In this document: positions 29,172 through 38,078 of the stretch, in pieces
Numbering within the stretch: the first letter of the stretch is position 1
Layout: each line of letters starts with the position of its first letter
Assembly: GCF_003550065.1 (NCBI RefSeq)
Contig: NZ_QXDC01000004.1
Coordinates: forward strand, 496,001 to 560,000
Source: Hephaestia caeni
Lineage (GTDB): Bacteria; Pseudomonadota; Alphaproteobacteria; Sphingomonadales; Sphingomonadaceae
Direction: 5' to 3'
DNA: 64,000 nucleotides
The notes under the pieces: model-generated
Told to the model about the DNA's origin: nothing
What the model saw: the letters and a program-made list of their open reading frames with translations, nothing else
Database searches by the model: none
Made by a program: the position numbers and the translations under genes

Positions 29172-29629
29172 CCGAACTCACCCTTGTCGAGATCGCCACC
29201 GACGGCGCGTGCAAGGGCAATCCCGGCCCCGGCGGCTGGGGCGCAGTGATCCGCGCGGGCGCCCGCGAGAAGGAGATGTCCGGCGGCGCGGCAGAAACGA
29301 CCAACAACCGCATGGAACTGACCGCGGTGATCGAGGCGTTGAACGCGCTCAAACGGCCGTGCCGCGTCACGCTCTCCACCGACAGCCGCTACGTGATGGA
29401 CGGGCTCACCAGGTGGATCCACGGCTGGCGCAAGAACGGCTGGAAGACCGCGGCAAAGAAGCCGGTGAAGAACGCCGATCTCTGGCAGGCGCTCGTCGCC
29501 GCCGCCGAGCGCCACCGGATCGAGTGGGTGTGGGTAAAAGGCCATGCCGGCCACCCCGACAACGAACGCGCCGACACCCTTGCGAGCGACGCCGCGATCG
29601 CTGCGGGGCGGGAAGCCCGGCAGAGCTGA
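29168..29629 (+). CDS. rnhA: Ribonuclease HI
   Basis: 153 aa. Removes RNA from RNA-DNA hybrids. Catalytic acidic residues are visible in [38 protein letters not shown] and the late [28 protein letters not shown] supplies the flexible-loop His. Its ATG overlaps the thrB stop (ATGA), so the two are coupled, an order common in alphaproteobacteria. Confidence 0.96.
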   Translation: MTELTLVEIATDGACKGNPGPGGWGAVIRAGAREKEMSGGAAETTNNRMELTAVIEALNALKRPCRVTLSTDSRYVMDGLTRWIHGWRKNGWKTAAKKPVKNADLWQALVAAAERHRIEWVWVKGHAGHPDNERADTLASDAAIAAGREARQS

Positions 29630-29634
29630 CGGGT

Positions 29635-29808
29635 TCAGGCTTCTTCGACGGGCGCGCCGGGGCCGTTCTTGAGCACCGATTCGATGGCGTTCTTGGCGGA
29701 CGCCTTCGAGCTATAGCCCTCGGTCCACCAGATCAGCTCGCTGTTATATTTGAACTTGGCGACATATTCGCCCTTCTTGTTTTGCTCGATCACGAACTTG
29801 TGCGCCAT
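29635..29808 (-). CDS. DUF1508 (YegP-like) small protein
   Basis: 57 aa. One copy of the DUF1508 repeat: KFVIEQNKKGEYVAKFKYNS ... WTEGYSSKASAKNAIESV. Family members are small cytoplasmic proteins of unknown role, often stress-linked. The Met of MAHKF is preferred over an upstream Met at 29838. It converges on rnhA with only 5 bases between stops. Confidence 0.85.
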   Translation of the reverse strand: MAHKFVIEQNKKGEYVAKFKYNSELIWWTEGYSSKASAKNAIESVLKNGPGAPVEEA

Positions 29809-29834
29809 CGGGGGAGGCCTTCCGTGGTTGTCGA

Positions 29835-30920
29835 TCAACCCAGATTAGCAACGAAGCGTCCGGGTGCATAGATGTCAGGATCGACACCCGGCACGTCGGG
29901 CACCCGGCCCAGCAGCAGCGCCGCGGCGAGCCGCGCGGCGGCGGGCGCGGTCTGGATGCCGAAGCCGCCCTGCCCCGCGCACCAGAAGAAGCCGGGCGCG
30001 TCGGGCGCGAAGCCGTAGACCGGCCGCCGGTCGGGCGCGAAGCTGCGCAGCCCCGCCCATTTCCGTTCGAGCGCGGCGACGCGCCAGTCGACGACATGCT
30101 CGAAGCGATCGATCGCGATCGCGACGTCGATCTCCTCGGGCTGCGCGTCGCACGGATCGGTCACGATCTCGTCGTGCGGGCTCAACCATAATCGACCGCC
30201 GGCTTCCGGCTTGAAATAGAAGCTGCCGTCGATGCCCCAGACGTGCGACAGCGCGGACGGCGGCGCGGGGTCGGTCGCGATCTGGAGCATCGTCCGGCGG
30301 TACGGCTGGATACCGATCGGCGCCACGCCCGCGCGCGCCGCGACCTCGTCCGCCCACGCGCCCGCCGCGTCCACCAGAATGTCCGCCTCATGGGTGCCGC
30401 CGCGCGTTGCGATCCGCCAATGCCCCTCATACGTCGCCGATTCGAGTGCGGCCCTCGTCGCCAGCACCGTCCCGTGACGCCGCGCGGTGGCGAGAACGGC
30501 CGCGTGGAGCCCGGCGACGTCGATATAGGTGCAGCTCGGTTCCCACACCGCGCGGGTCCATTCGTCGCGCAGCCCCGGAATAATCGCGCGTGGATCGCGC
30601 ACTTCGAGGGCGACTCCCGTCCCCTCGAACGCGGCGAGGAAAGCATCGAGCGCGGGGGCGTCCCGCTCGCGCGCGATCGCCAGCGACCCGAGCGGTTCGA
30701 GGAAGCCGCCCGCGCGCAACGCCGCGCCCGACGCGGTGGTGAGCGGCTGGATATGCGGCCCGCCATAGGTCTCCGACCAGAATGCCGCCGATCGCCCCGT
30801 CGCGTGATAGCCGGGCGTATCCTCTGCCTCGATCAGCAGCACAGAGGCGTGCGGCGCGACCTCGGCCGCGAGGCTCGCGCCGGCGATCCCGGCGCCGACA
30901 ATGACGACGTCGTAGCGCAT
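29835..30920 (-). CDS. FAD-dependent oxidoreductase (DAO family)
   Basis: 361 aa. A glycine/D-amino-acid oxidase fold flavoenzyme. The N-terminal dinucleotide-binding motif is VVIGAGIAGASLAAEV, followed by LLIEAEDTPGYHATGRSAAF and the C-terminal FWCAGQGGFGIQTAPAAARLA. Related proteins oxidise secondary or tertiary amines or D-amino acids; the substrate is unknown. The start overlaps the stop of the upstream hydrolase gene by one base (TGATG). Confidence 0.88.
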   Translation of the reverse strand: MRYDVVIVGAGIAGASLAAEVAPHASVLLIEAEDTPGYHATGRSAAFWSETYGGPHIQPLTTASGAALRAGGFLEPLGSLAIARERDAPALDAFLAAFEGTGVALEVRDPRAIIPGLRDEWTRAVWEPSCTYIDVAGLHAAVLATARRHGTVLATRAALESATYEGHWRIATRGGTHEADILVDAAGAWADEVAARAGVAPIGIQPYRRTMLQIATDPAPPSALSHVWGIDGSFYFKPEAGGRLWLSPHDEIVTDPCDAQPEEIDVAIAIDRFEHVVDWRVAALERKWAGLRSFAPDRRPVYGFAPDAPGFFWCAGQGGFGIQTAPAAARLAAALLLGRVPDVPGVDPDIYAPGRFVANLG

Positions 30921-31864
30921 CAGGCCGGCGCGCGATCGTCGAGGAAAGCGTCGATCGCGGCGATCGCGCGGTCGCGCACGGGATCGGCCTCGCGCAATAT
31001 CTCATGCGCCGATTCGGCCCCGAAACCCATGATCGCGCAATCGGGCAGCCGCGCCGCCACACGCCGCGCCACGCGCGGATCGACCAGCTTGTCGGCATCG
31101 GCGACGAGCATCAACAGGGGTATGTCGAGGCGCGCGAGCCGCGGATCGGCCGCCAGCGCCGTGGTCGAGCCGAACGCCTGAGCGAGCCACTGCCAGCTCG
31201 GCGGGCCGGTGACGAGATCGGGCTGTTGCGCCTTCCACCACATTTCGTCGTCGTAGCGATCCTCGTCATGGGTCAGCAGCACCTGGCGCGGCGACGGCGA
31301 AATCGGCCGCTCGTTGGTCTTCCACGCCGCGCGCGCGGGATCGCCGATTCGTGCCATGATCCGCGCGAGCCAGCCGCCGCCGCGCGCGCCCAGTGGGCTG
31401 CCGAGCCCCAGCATCGGCGCGACGAGCACGGCGGCATCGGGGTGCGCCGCGCCTTCCGCAAGCGCGCGCAGCACCAGATGCCCGCCCATCGAATGCCCCA
31501 TCAGCACGCGCGGCCCCGCCGCTGCGGCCGTCCAGCCCTGCCAGAAATCGCGGAAATCGGCGATGAAGGTGGCGAAGTCTGCGACATGGCCGACATGAGG
31601 ATCGGCCGACAGCCGCCCCGATCCGCCCTGCCCGCGCCAGTCGAACGACGTGATCGACCAGCCCCGGTTGTGCCAATGGACGAAGGTTTCGAGATATTTC
31701 TCGAAAATGTCGCCGCGCCCGCCCTGAAACAGGATGCTGCCGCGCGGGGTTGGCGAGTCGGCAGGCCAGTCGAACCGGCGCAGCGGCCAGCCATCGGCCG
31801 CCGTCCAGTGATCGACGATCGCGCCATCGGGAAGCCGGCGCCTGAAATCCACGGGAACGAGCAT
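30920..31864 (-). CDS. Alpha/beta hydrolase (lysophospholipase-like)
   Basis: 314 aa. Serine hydrolase fold with the nucleophile elbow LMGHSMGGHLVLRAL; the Asp is in LMLVADADKLVDPRV and the His in GAESAHEILRE. Similarity is to monoacylglycerol lipase/lysophospholipase L2 (PldB-like) proteins. The ATG at 31864 opens MLVPVDFRRRLPDGA; reading further upstream would run antisense through cpaA and is rejected. It is translationally coupled to the FAD oxidoreductase gene and divergent from the pilus locus. Confidence 0.87.
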   Translation of the reverse strand: MLVPVDFRRRLPDGAIVDHWTAADGWPLRRFDWPADSPTPRGSILFQGGRGDIFEKYLETFVHWHNRGWSITSFDWRGQGGSGRLSADPHVGHVADFATFIADFRDFWQGWTAAAAGPRVLMGHSMGGHLVLRALAEGAAHPDAAVLVAPMLGLGSPLGARGGGWLARIMARIGDPARAAWKTNERPISPSPRQVLLTHDEDRYDDEMWWKAQQPDLVTGPPSWQWLAQAFGSTTALAADPRLARLDIPLLMLVADADKLVDPRVARRVAARLPDCAIMGFGAESAHEILREADPVRDRAIAAIDAFLDDRAPA

Positions 31865-31913
31865 TTGCCCGTGGTTACTTTTTAGCAAGCCATCCCGTCT
31901 ACAGCCTTGTGCG

Positions 31914-32390
31914 ATGGGTTGGGGGAATCTGCCTTTGCTGCTGCTCGGCACGCTTGTGCTGCTGCTCGTTTCCGCGGGCATCGAGGACGTGCGGACGCGC
32001 GAGATCGCCAATTGGAAGAATGCGGCGATCGCGCTCATCGCGCCCTTGTGGTGGGTATCGAGCGGCCTTGCCCCCTGGCCCGACATGGCGATCCAGATCA
32101 GCCTCGCCGTATCGGTGTTCGCGGTGTTCGCGCTTGTCTTCGCGATGGGCTGGATGGGCGGCGGCGACGTCAAGCTGATCGGCGCGCTCGCCTTGTGGTT
32201 CTCGTTCCAGCCGCTGTTGTGGGTGCTGATCGTCATGTCGCTTGCCGGCGGCGCGATCACGCTGGCGCTCGCGATCGAGCATCGCGTGCGGCGCGCAACG
32301 GCCCCGCTCGAAATTCCGTACGGCGTCGCGATCGCGATCGCCGGGCTGCTCGCACTTCGCGAACCGCTTTTTAACCAGTTGCATGCTTAA
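31914..32390 (+). CDS. cpaA: Flp/Tad prepilin peptidase
   Basis: 158 aa. A24-family aspartic peptidase (CpaA/TadV) that processes Flp-type prepilins and pseudopilins at the inner membrane. The catalytic aspartates lie in SAGIEDVRTREIANWKN and GWMGGGDVKLIGALAL, the GxGD-type motif. Four or five hydrophobic segments cover the rest. First gene of the tad cluster; 42 bases before cpaB. Confidence 0.93.
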   Translation: MGWGNLPLLLLGTLVLLLVSAGIEDVRTREIANWKNAAIALIAPLWWVSSGLAPWPDMAIQISLAVSVFAVFALVFAMGWMGGGDVKLIGALALWFSFQPLLWVLIVMSLAGGAITLALAIEHRVRRATAPLEIPYGVAIAIAGLLALREPLFNQLHA

Positions 32391-32431
32391 TGCCGGCTCA
32401 ACCGGCTCTCGTCCGAAAGGCCTGATGCGTC

Positions 32432-33451
32432 ATGGATGGTAGGAAAGTCATTTTGTTGGTCGGCGCGCTGATCGTCGCGGCGGTCACGGCCTTCATGGCG
32501 CGTAGCCTGATCTACGGCGCCTCGGCCCCCAACGCCTCGGCCGCGGTCGAAACGCCCAAGATCGACGGGCCGGAAGTGCTCGTGGCAACGCGCGCGCTGC
32601 CCGTCGGCACGATCCTCGACGCGACCGCGCTCAAATTCCAGCCCTGGCCCAAGGAACTGGTCGAGAACGCCTATTACCTGAAGGCGTCGACCGATCTGAA
32701 GTCGTTGCAGGGCACCGTCGTGCGCAACCCGATCACGGCCGGCCAGCCGGTGACGCAGGGCGCGCTGGTCAAGCCCGGCGATCGCGGCTTCCTCGCCGCC
32801 GCGCTCGGCCCCGGCATGCGCGCCGTCACCTTCCCGGTTTCCGCCAAGACGGCGGTCGCGGGCTTCGTCTTTCCGGGCGACCGCGTCGATCTGGTGCTGA
32901 CGCAGGACGTCGCCGGTGGCGGCGACGGCCCGCCGCTCAAGGTTTCCGAAACGGTGATGCGCAACCTGCGCGTGCTGGCGACCGACCAGCGCACCGACAA
33001 CACCACCGACGAGAACGGCAAGACGGTCGTCAAGACCTTCTCGACCGTGACCGTCGAGGCGACGCCCAAGATCGCCGAGCAAGTCGCGGTCGCGCAGACG
33101 GTCGGCGAGTTGTCGCTGTCGCTGCGCTCGATCGCCGACAACAAGACCCAGCTCGAAGAGGCGATCGCCTCGGGCGATGTCAGCGTGCCCGATGGCGATC
33201 CCAAGGCCGAACAGGCGATGCTGCTCAAGATCGCGAGCCAGCCGGTATCGGGCGAATCCACCTATTCGACGGGCGCCGACGTGTCGCGCTTCCAGCGCAG
33301 CAGCGTGCCCGGCAAGGCCGAAAGCGGGGCGCAGTCGATGGCTGATGCCACGGGGGGCATCCCGGTCGGCAAGGCAGTGATTACGGGCCCGGTCGTCCGG
33401 GTCGCACGCGGCACCTCGGTCACCGAGGTTCCGGTTGGGGGGAAGAACTGA
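32432..33451 (+). CDS. cpaB: Flp pilus assembly protein CpaB
   Basis: 339 aa. Periplasmic, inner-membrane-anchored protein of the Tad pilus, with one N-terminal membrane helix (about 6-25). A SAF domain follows (VLVATRALPVGTILDATALKFQPWP), then the RcpC-type region VTFPVSAKTAVAGFVFPGDRVD. It is thought to stabilise the CpaC secretin. It ends one base before the cpaC start. Confidence 0.94.
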   Translation: MDGRKVILLVGALIVAAVTAFMARSLIYGASAPNASAAVETPKIDGPEVLVATRALPVGTILDATALKFQPWPKELVENAYYLKASTDLKSLQGTVVRNPITAGQPVTQGALVKPGDRGFLAAALGPGMRAVTFPVSAKTAVAGFVFPGDRVDLVLTQDVAGGGDGPPLKVSETVMRNLRVLATDQRTDNTTDENGKTVVKTFSTVTVEATPKIAEQVAVAQTVGELSLSLRSIADNKTQLEEAIASGDVSVPDGDPKAEQAMLLKIASQPVSGESTYSTGADVSRFQRSSVPGKAESGAQSMADATGGIPVGKAVITGPVVRVARGTSVTEVPVGGKN

Positions 33452-33452
33452 G

Positions 33453-35084
33453 ATGCGGATCACGTCCAAGCCGATCGGCTGGCCGCTCGCCGTGGCGCTT
33501 GCCGCGGGGATGCTCGGCACCGCCCCGGCACCGTCCGCCGCGCAGACCGTGGCGGCAAGCCCGAACGCGGTCGTCCAGATCAACACCGGCCGCGGCCGGC
33601 TGGTGACGCTGCCCGCGCCGATGAGCGACCTGTTCGTCGCTGATCCCGGCATCGCCGACGTCCAGGTGCGTTCGCCGACGCAGCTCTACGTGTTCGGCAA
33701 GGCGCCGGGTGAGACCACGGTCTACGCCACCACCAAGGCCGGCAAGATCGTCTATTCGTCGACCGTCCGGGTGGGCAACAACATCGATTCGGTGCAGCAG
33801 ATGCTCTCGCTTGCGATGCCCGAGGCCCGGGTCGTCGCGACGTCGATGAACGGCATGATGCTGTTGACCGGCACCGTCGCCGCGCCCGACGACGCCGCCG
33901 AGGCCGAACGCCTCGTCCAGGCGTTCGTCGGCGACAAGACGCAGGTGTTGAGCCGGCTGCGCACCGCGACGCCGCTTCAGGTCAACCTCCAGGTCCGCAT
34001 CGCCGAGGTGAGCAAGACCTTCATCAAGAATTTCAACGCCAACCTGCTGACGCGCGACACCACCGGCGGGTTCAGCTTCGGGATCGGCTCGGGCCGGTCG
34101 CCGGGGACGATCGGCGCCATCGACGTCTCCAAATATCCGACCATCCCCTACCCGCTGCCGGGTGGCGGGACGACGCAGGTTCCCTATGATCTCGCGACCG
34201 GCAAGATCATCAATCCGATCAACCCCGGCACCGCGTATGATTTCTCGCGCGGCTCGCAGCAGACGATGCTCGGCTTCGCGGGCAAACTGCTCGGGCTCGA
34301 CGTGCTCTCGTCGCTCGATCTCGGCGAAACCAACGGCCAGGTGACGACGCTCGCCAACCCCAATCTGACCGCGCTGTCGGGTGAGACCGCGACCTTCCTT
34401 GCCGGCGGTGAGATCCCGATCCCGCTCAGCCAGGGGCTCGGCACCACCTCGGTCGAATACAAGCAATATGGCGTCAGCCTGGCCTATACCCCGACGGTAT
34501 TGTCGGACGGCCGCATCTCGCTGCGCGTGCGCCCCGAGGTCTCCGAACTCGATTATGCCAACGCGGTCCAGGTCGGCGGCACCACCGTTCCGGGGCTGAC
34601 GACGCGGCGTACCGAAACGACGGTCGAACTCGGCTCGGGCCAGAGCTTCGTCATCGCCGGCCTGCTCAGCAACAGCCGCGCGAACACGATCGAAAAGGCG
34701 CCGGGGCTCGGCGACGTGCCGGTGCTCGGCGCACTGTTCCGGTCGAACGGGTGGAAGCGCAACGAGACCGAACTGGTGATCGTGATCACGCCGTATCTGG
34801 TGAAGCCGGTCAACGCCAACCAGGTCGTGCTGCCCACCGACGGCTATCAGGAACCGACCGATCTTGAGCATATCCTGCTCGGCAAGGTCGGCGGCGGCGT
34901 CAGCGGCGGCGATCGCCCCAAGCCCACCGTGGCGATGCCCGGCGGCGCCCCGGCGATCGGCGCGATCGCGCCGGTATCGCCCGGCACACCGCAATCGCCC
35001 GCGCCGGTGCCTGCGGACCGCAAGGCCGTGCTGGCGGCCGGACCCAACAAAAGCGAAGCCGCGCCCGGCTTCAGCCTCAATTGA
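33453..35084 (+). CDS. cpaC: Flp pilus outer-membrane secretin CpaC
   Basis: 543 aa. Type II/IV secretin forming the outer-membrane channel of the Tad pilus. Signal peptide about 1-30 ending AAQT. The N0/BON-like domain holds VQINTGRGRLVTLPAPMSDL and GTVAAPDDAAEAERLV. The secretin core contains TTLANPNLTALSGETATFL and ends near ELVIVITPYLVKPV. The ATG at 33453 follows the cpaB TGA directly; AGGTTCCGG...GGGGGGAAG gives a good ribosome site. Confidence 0.95.
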   Translation: MRITSKPIGWPLAVALAAGMLGTAPAPSAAQTVAASPNAVVQINTGRGRLVTLPAPMSDLFVADPGIADVQVRSPTQLYVFGKAPGETTVYATTKAGKIVYSSTVRVGNNIDSVQQMLSLAMPEARVVATSMNGMMLLTGTVAAPDDAAEAERLVQAFVGDKTQVLSRLRTATPLQVNLQVRIAEVSKTFIKNFNANLLTRDTTGGFSFGIGSGRSPGTIGAIDVSKYPTIPYPLPGGGTTQVPYDLATGKIINPINPGTAYDFSRGSQQTMLGFAGKLLGLDVLSSLDLGETNGQVTTLANPNLTALSGETATFLAGGEIPIPLSQGLGTTSVEYKQYGVSLAYTPTVLSDGRISLRVRPEVSELDYANAVQVGGTTVPGLTTRRTETTVELGSGQSFVIAGLLSNSRANTIEKAPGLGDVPVLGALFRSNGWKRNETELVIVITPYLVKPVNANQVVLPTDGYQEPTDLEHILLGKVGGGVSGGDRPKPTVAMPGGAPAIGAIAPVSPGTPQSPAPVPADRKAVLAAGPNKSEAAPGFSLN

Positions 35085-35101
35085 CCGCGCCTGTGGAGAC
35101 G

Positions 35102-35737
35102 ATGATGTCGAAGCGTTCACTTTCTCTCGCGCTGGCGCTGCCGGCGCTGTTGCTCGCCGGTTGCGGGGGCACGGTCAATCGCGGCCTCGAATCGGTGCAT
35201 CAGCCGGTCGTCAGCCGCGCCGATTACGCCTTCGACCTGAGCACCGCCAACGGCCATCTGGCGCCCGGCGAGGCCCAGCGGCTCGACGGCTGGCTCGTCT
35301 CGCTCAACGTCGGCTATGGCGACAATGTCGGGATCGACGATCCGTCGCCTTACGCCACCCCGGCGCGCGCCGAAGTGGCGCAGCAGGTCGCACGCTACGG
35401 CCTGTTGCTCGCCGACACCGCCCCGATCACCGCGCAGCCGCTGACGCCCGACACGCTGCGCGTCGTCGTCACCCGGATGTCGGCGTCGGTGCCGAACTGC
35501 CCCGATTTCAGCCGTGAGGGCAATCACGAATTCCAGGGCAGCATGACCTCCAACTTCGGCTGTGCGGTCAACAGCAATCTCGCCGCGATGGTCGCACGGC
35601 CGCAGGATCTGGTGCGCGGTCAGCCCGGCGCGCCCTCGGTCGATCCGGCCACCGCCACCAAGGCGATCCAGACCTTCCGCGCCGCCAAGCCGACCGGCGC
35701 CGGCGGGCTGCAATCCGAGACGACCGGAGGCAAGTAA
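35102..35737 (+). CDS. cpaD: Flp pilus assembly lipoprotein CpaD
   Basis: 211 aa. Outer-membrane-associated partner of CpaC. The signal RSLSLALALPALLLAGC carries a lipobox, and the conserved block NFGCAVNSNLAAMVARPQDL is the CpaD signature. Start is the ATG at 35102 (a second at 35105) behind GGAG; a TTG further upstream overlaps cpaC. The stop overlaps the cpaE start (TAATG). Confidence 0.93.
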   Translation: MMSKRSLSLALALPALLLAGCGGTVNRGLESVHQPVVSRADYAFDLSTANGHLAPGEAQRLDGWLVSLNVGYGDNVGIDDPSPYATPARAEVAQQVARYGLLLADTAPITAQPLTPDTLRVVVTRMSASVPNCPDFSREGNHEFQGSMTSNFGCAVNSNLAAMVARPQDLVRGQPGAPSVDPATATKAIQTFRAAKPTGAGGLQSETTGGK

Positions 35738-37044
35738 TGAACGCACCCTGGAATCCCGCCCGCGCCGGCAATCGCGAACCGTTCGTCGCTTTCGTGTGCG
35801 ACGAGACGACCGCCGAGGCGATCCGCCCGATCGCCGCCGAGGTCGGCTGGTCGGTGGAAAAGATCAACAAGGGCGGCCTGCGCAACGCGGTGCAATCGCT
35901 GTCGGTATCGGCGAGCCCGCAGGTGCTGTTCGTCGACCTTTCCGAATCGGGCGATCCGCTGAACGATATCAACGCGCTCGCCGAGGTGTGCGAACCGGGC
36001 ACCGTCGTGATCGCGGCGGGGCAGGTCAACGACGTCCGCCTCTATCGCGATCTCGTCGCCAGCGGCATCCAGGATTACCTGCTCAAACCGCTCAATCCCG
36101 ATATGCTGCGGGAGGCGTTCGCGCACGCGCAGGCGATGCTCAACGCCCCCAAGGCGGTCGAAGCGTCGGTCGAACGGCCGCACTGCGCGACCGCGGTGAT
36201 CGGCGCGCGCGGCGGCGTCGGCGCGTCGACGATCGCGACCTCGCTCGCCTGGCTGCTCAGCGAGCGCGGCAAGCGCGCGACCGCGCTGCTCGATCTCGAC
36301 GTCCATTTCGGCACCGGCGCGCTCGCGCTCGATCTCGAGCCGGGTCGCGGCCTCACCGACGCGATCGAGAACCCCAGCCGCATCGACGGGCTGTTCATCG
36401 AACGCGCGATGGTCAAGGCCAGCGAGAAGCTCGCCGTGCTCTCCGCCGAGGCGCCGATGAGTTCGCCGGTGATCACCGACGGCTCGGCCTTCTATCAGCT
36501 CCAGGAGGAGATGCGCACGGCGTTCGAATGCACCGTCGTCGATCTGCCGCGCGCGATGCTCGTCCAGCACCCGCACCTCACCAGCGAGGTTCAGATCGCG
36601 GTCCTCGTCACCGAACTAACGCTGGCGGCGGCGCGTGACACGATCCGCATCCTGTCATGGTTCAAATCCAACGCCGCGCACGTCCAGATCGTCGTGGTCG
36701 CCAACCGTGTTGCGGCGGGAAGCGTGCTCGAGATCAGCCGTAAGGATTTCGAAGGCTCGATCGAACGCGCGATCGATTACGTCATTCCCTTCGATCAGAA
36801 GATCGCCGCGCAATCGGCGAAGCTGGGCAAGCCGCTGGCCGAGGCGGGCAAGGGTAGTAAGACGATCGCCCCGATCGTCACGCTGGCCGAGCGCCTGATG
36901 AGCGCGAGCGAGGGTGTCGACGACGCCGGCGACACGAAGGCCAAGGCCAAGGCCAAGGCCAAGGCGAAGACTGGGGCAACCTCGCTGATCGGCAAGTTCA
37001 GCGATCTCAAATCGATGATGCCCAAGCGCGGCGAGAAGAACTGA
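35737..37044 (+). CDS. cpaE: Flp pilus assembly protein CpaE (MinD/ParA-like)
   Basis: 435 aa. Localises the Tad pilus machine to the pole in Caulobacter. The N-terminal 130 residues form a receiver-like domain that reads FVDLSESGDPL where a phospho-acceptor region would lie. The C-terminal MinD/ParA-like domain has the altered P-loop GARGGVGASTIA, in which the usual lysines are absent, so strong ATPase activity is doubtful. Near the C-terminus a five-fold Lys-Ala repeat (AKAKAKAKAK) is encoded by a six-base tandem repeat at about 36938-36967. The next gene is tadB; no cpaF follows. Confidence 0.93.
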   Translation: MNAPWNPARAGNREPFVAFVCDETTAEAIRPIAAEVGWSVEKINKGGLRNAVQSLSVSASPQVLFVDLSESGDPLNDINALAEVCEPGTVVIAAGQVNDVRLYRDLVASGIQDYLLKPLNPDMLREAFAHAQAMLNAPKAVEASVERPHCATAVIGARGGVGASTIATSLAWLLSERGKRATALLDLDVHFGTGALALDLEPGRGLTDAIENPSRIDGLFIERAMVKASEKLAVLSAEAPMSSPVITDGSAFYQLQEEMRTAFECTVVDLPRAMLVQHPHLTSEVQIAVLVTELTLAAARDTIRILSWFKSNAAHVQIVVVANRVAAGSVLEISRKDFEGSIERAIDYVIPFDQKIAAQSAKLGKPLAEAGKGSKTIAPIVTLAERLMSASEGVDDAGDTKAKAKAKAKAKTGATSLIGKFSDLKSMMPKRGEKN

Positions 37045-37085
37045 AGCGAGCGGGCTGAACGGCGGACCGGAGAACGGAAACGAAC

Positions 37086-38060
37086 ATGGCGATCTTGCCG
37101 CTGATCCTGATGGCCCTGGGGGCCTTTGCCGTGCTGGCGTTGATCGCGTTCGCCTTCGCCGGCCCGTCGCCCGCGCGTGCCGGCGCCCGCCGGCTCCAGC
37201 TCGTGCGCGAACGCCATTCGAGTTCCGCCGCCGCGGTGGTCGAGGCGCGGCTGCGCAAGATCACCGCCAGCCGCTCGACGCGAATGGACGACGCGGTGAC
37301 GCGCCTGCTGCCGCGTCCGGCGTTGCTCAAGAAGCGGCTCGCGATGACGGGCAAGACCTGGACGGTCGGCCAGTACGGCATGGTGTCGCTGGGCATCACG
37401 CTGATCGTCGGGTTGCTGCTGTGGCTCAAGGGGATGCCGCTGCTGCTGGGGTTGTTCCTCGGCCTGTTCCTCGGGCTTGGCCTGCCGCATTTCGTGGTCG
37501 GCTTCGTCATCAAGCGCCGCATCGGCAAGTTCACCGCCAAGTTTCCCGATGCGATCGAACTGCTCGTGCGCGGCCTGCGGTCGGGCCTGCCGATTTCGGA
37601 AACGATGACGGTCGTCGGCAACGAGGTCGAAGGCCCGGTGGGCGAGGAATTCCGCGCGGTATCTGACAAGATGAAGATCGGCAGGACGATGGATGTCGCG
37701 CTCCAGGAAACCGCGGACCGACTCGACACCCCCGAATTCCAGTTCTTCGTCATTTCGATCGCGATCCAGCGCGAGACCGGCGGCAACCTCGCCGAGACGC
37801 TCGCCAACCTCGCGACGGTGCTGCGCCAGCGCGGGCAGATGAAGCTCAAGATCCGGGCGATGTCGTCCGAATCGAAAGCCTCGGCCTATATCGTCGGCTC
37901 GCTGCCGTTCATCGTGTTCATCCTGATCTGGATGATCAACGGCGAATATATGCAGAATTTCTTCATCGACGAGCGGCTGATGGTCGCGGGCATCGGCGGC
38001 CTGATCTGGATGGGCCTCGGCGCCTTGATCATGGCCAAGATGGTCAGTTTCGAGATCTGA
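37086..38060 (+). CDS. tadB: Tad pilus inner-membrane protein TadB
   Basis: 324 aa. Platform protein of the Tad machine (CpaG). It has N-terminal membrane helices, the T2SSF/GspF domain with FPDAIELLVRGLRSGLPISE and QRETGGNLAETLANLATVLR, then two C-terminal membrane helices. It normally sits directly after cpaF, which is missing here; the 41-bp spacer after cpaE has no room for it. Confidence 0.94.
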   Translation: MAILPLILMALGAFAVLALIAFAFAGPSPARAGARRLQLVRERHSSSAAAVVEARLRKITASRSTRMDDAVTRLLPRPALLKKRLAMTGKTWTVGQYGMVSLGITLIVGLLLWLKGMPLLLGLFLGLFLGLGLPHFVVGFVIKRRIGKFTAKFPDAIELLVRGLRSGLPISETMTVVGNEVEGPVGEEFRAVSDKMKIGRTMDVALQETADRLDTPEFQFFVISIAIQRETGGNLAETLANLATVLRQRGQMKLKIRAMSSESKASAYIVGSLPFIVFILIWMINGEYMQNFFIDERLMVAGIGGLIWMGLGALIMAKMVSFEI

Positions 38061-38078
38061 CGGGGAGCGGCGCGACTC

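Noticed and set aside
30920..32260. 446-residue version of the alpha/beta hydrolase
   Set aside because: The first 132 residues are antisense to cpaA; the protein family begins at the Met at 31864.
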